Shown: in pieces, positions 44,395 to 44,969 of the stretch
Layout: each line of letters begins with the position of its first letter
Numbering within the stretch: position 1 is the first letter of the stretch
Source: Multifurca ochricompacta
Lineage: Eukaryota > Basidiomycota > Agaricomycetes > Russulales > Russulaceae
Reading direction: 5' to 3'
Assembly (NCBI GenBank): GCA_022496185.1
Contig: WTXG01000278.1
Span: 1 to 44,969 of the forward strand
DNA length: 44,969 nt
The notes under the pieces: model-generated
Database searches by the model: none
The model's input: the letters and a program-made list of their open reading frames with translations, nothing else
Told to the model about the DNA's origin: nothing
Translations under genes and position numbers: made by a program

Positions 44395-44969
44395 ATGGCG
44401 CCCGGTAGGTGAGTAAGGTTGCTAGTGATCATGATCACACCGTGAAAACCGCGACTAGCAGCACCCCCAGGGCCACTTCATTTCGTAACTCGAAAGTGTT
44501 CGTGCCAGTATTAGGTGTGGGCGATAAAATCGGAGAAGGCGATACGTACCTGGTTGAGGATATCCTTCCCCCAGAGCTCGCAAATGTCGCGTTCGAGAAC
44601 TTGAAGAAAGAAGTGGCATGGAATGTCATGCATCATCGAGGTCCGTCGCTTCGTTTTTCTCGCCATGCGTTTGACAACTTAACATCGTATTTATATATAT
44701 ATATACAGGCGGTGAAGTACCACGACTGGTAGCGGTAGAAGGCGAGATCGATGCCGATGGCAAGTGAGAACACCCTTTCCTCCTCCTCCTCCCCCTCCCC
44801 CTTTCCGAGTTGGCTGCCATCCATGATACTACAAGACAATCATCACTGACAACTGACGCTGACACCGACACAAATCCCCTCCCCCAAAAAAAGTTACCCG
44901 ATCTACCGTCATCCCGCCGATGAATCACCACCCCTCCGCCCCTTCTCATCACCGTCTCCCAAATCCGTA
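44395..44969 (+). CDS. AlkB-like 2OG-Fe(II) oxygenase, 5' part, cut by window edge
   Basis: Exons 44395-44408 (14 nt, start codon plus MAPG), 44459-44640, 44709-44763 and 44894 to the window end. Phases agree at every junction, so no lesion is needed. The sequence KIGEGDTYLVEDILPPEL, NLKKEVAWNVMHHRGGEVPR, LVAVEGEID and YPIYRHPADESPPLRPFS matches the N-terminal part of fungal AlkB-type oxygenases (nucleotide-lid region, HRGGEVPR). The metal-binding HxD lies beyond the window. The family includes nucleic-acid demethylases; whether this one repairs DNA or modifies RNA cannot be told. Intron 2 contains a (TA)n microsatellite (44692-44706). The last acceptor follows a poly-A run and is weak. Confidence 0.82.

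Noticed and set aside
1..44969. CRISPR array, rRNA genes, bacterial-type operons or origins
   Set aside because: No regularly spaced repeats, no rRNA-like conserved blocks, and the gene structure is eukaryotic throughout.

Overview
The window looks like nuclear DNA of a filamentous basidiomycete, probably an Agaricomycete. Genes are packed on both strands and cut by many short (about 45-90 bp) GT-AG introns with occasional very small exons. The recognisable proteins are fungal: inositol phosphorylceramide synthase, fungalysin, Atg22, TFIIS, SUMO, Usb1 and a Rab geranylgeranyl transferase subunit. Family names rest on motifs read by eye; no database search was possible.

Layout. 1-503: 3' end of a SulP-type sulfate permease. 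504-7356: gene-poor, with only Ser/Pro-rich coding remnants. 7357-10661: two damaged Rab18-like GTPase copies. 11346-12728 (-): AUR1-type IPC synthase, intronless. 13471-16337: secreted M36 fungalysin. 16700-17871: an intact third Rab18-like GTPase. 18356-20796 (-): FMO/Baeyer-Villiger-type monooxygenase. 22140-23282 and 30074-30532: two remnants matching different parts of another FMO type. Between them lie USB1 (24078-25243, -), an intact 2OG-Fe(II) oxygenase gene (26072-27526, +) and its inverted dead copy (27880-29860, -). The dead copy carries a 588-bp hAT-type MITE with a perfect 8-bp target-site duplication. 32559-33130 (-): SUMO. 33909-34825: unknown gene. 35306-37238 (-) ATG22 and 37498-38881 TFIIS are divergent. 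39311-40822 (-) RabGGTase beta and 41030-42053 rhodanese protein are divergent. 43160-44186: basidiomycete-type hypothetical gene. 44395-end: start of an AlkB-like oxygenase.

Three points stand out. First, a same-strand Rab18-like array shares one exon plan (48/73/116 nt internal exons), but the two damaged copies lack the catalytic glutamine and the C-terminal cysteines. Second, three unrelated genes appear to use GC-AG introns with the same donor, GCACGT; in SUMO this intron separates the body from the di-glycine that makes it conjugatable. Third, many otherwise well-conserved genes (SulP, ATG22, TFIIS, BET2, rhodanese, FMO) contain isolated single-base deletions while others are clean, so part of the apparent decay may be consensus error.

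No operon-like logic is expected in a fungus. The functional links seen are RabGGTase with its Rab18-type substrate, and housekeeping gene pairs that share short bidirectional promoters.
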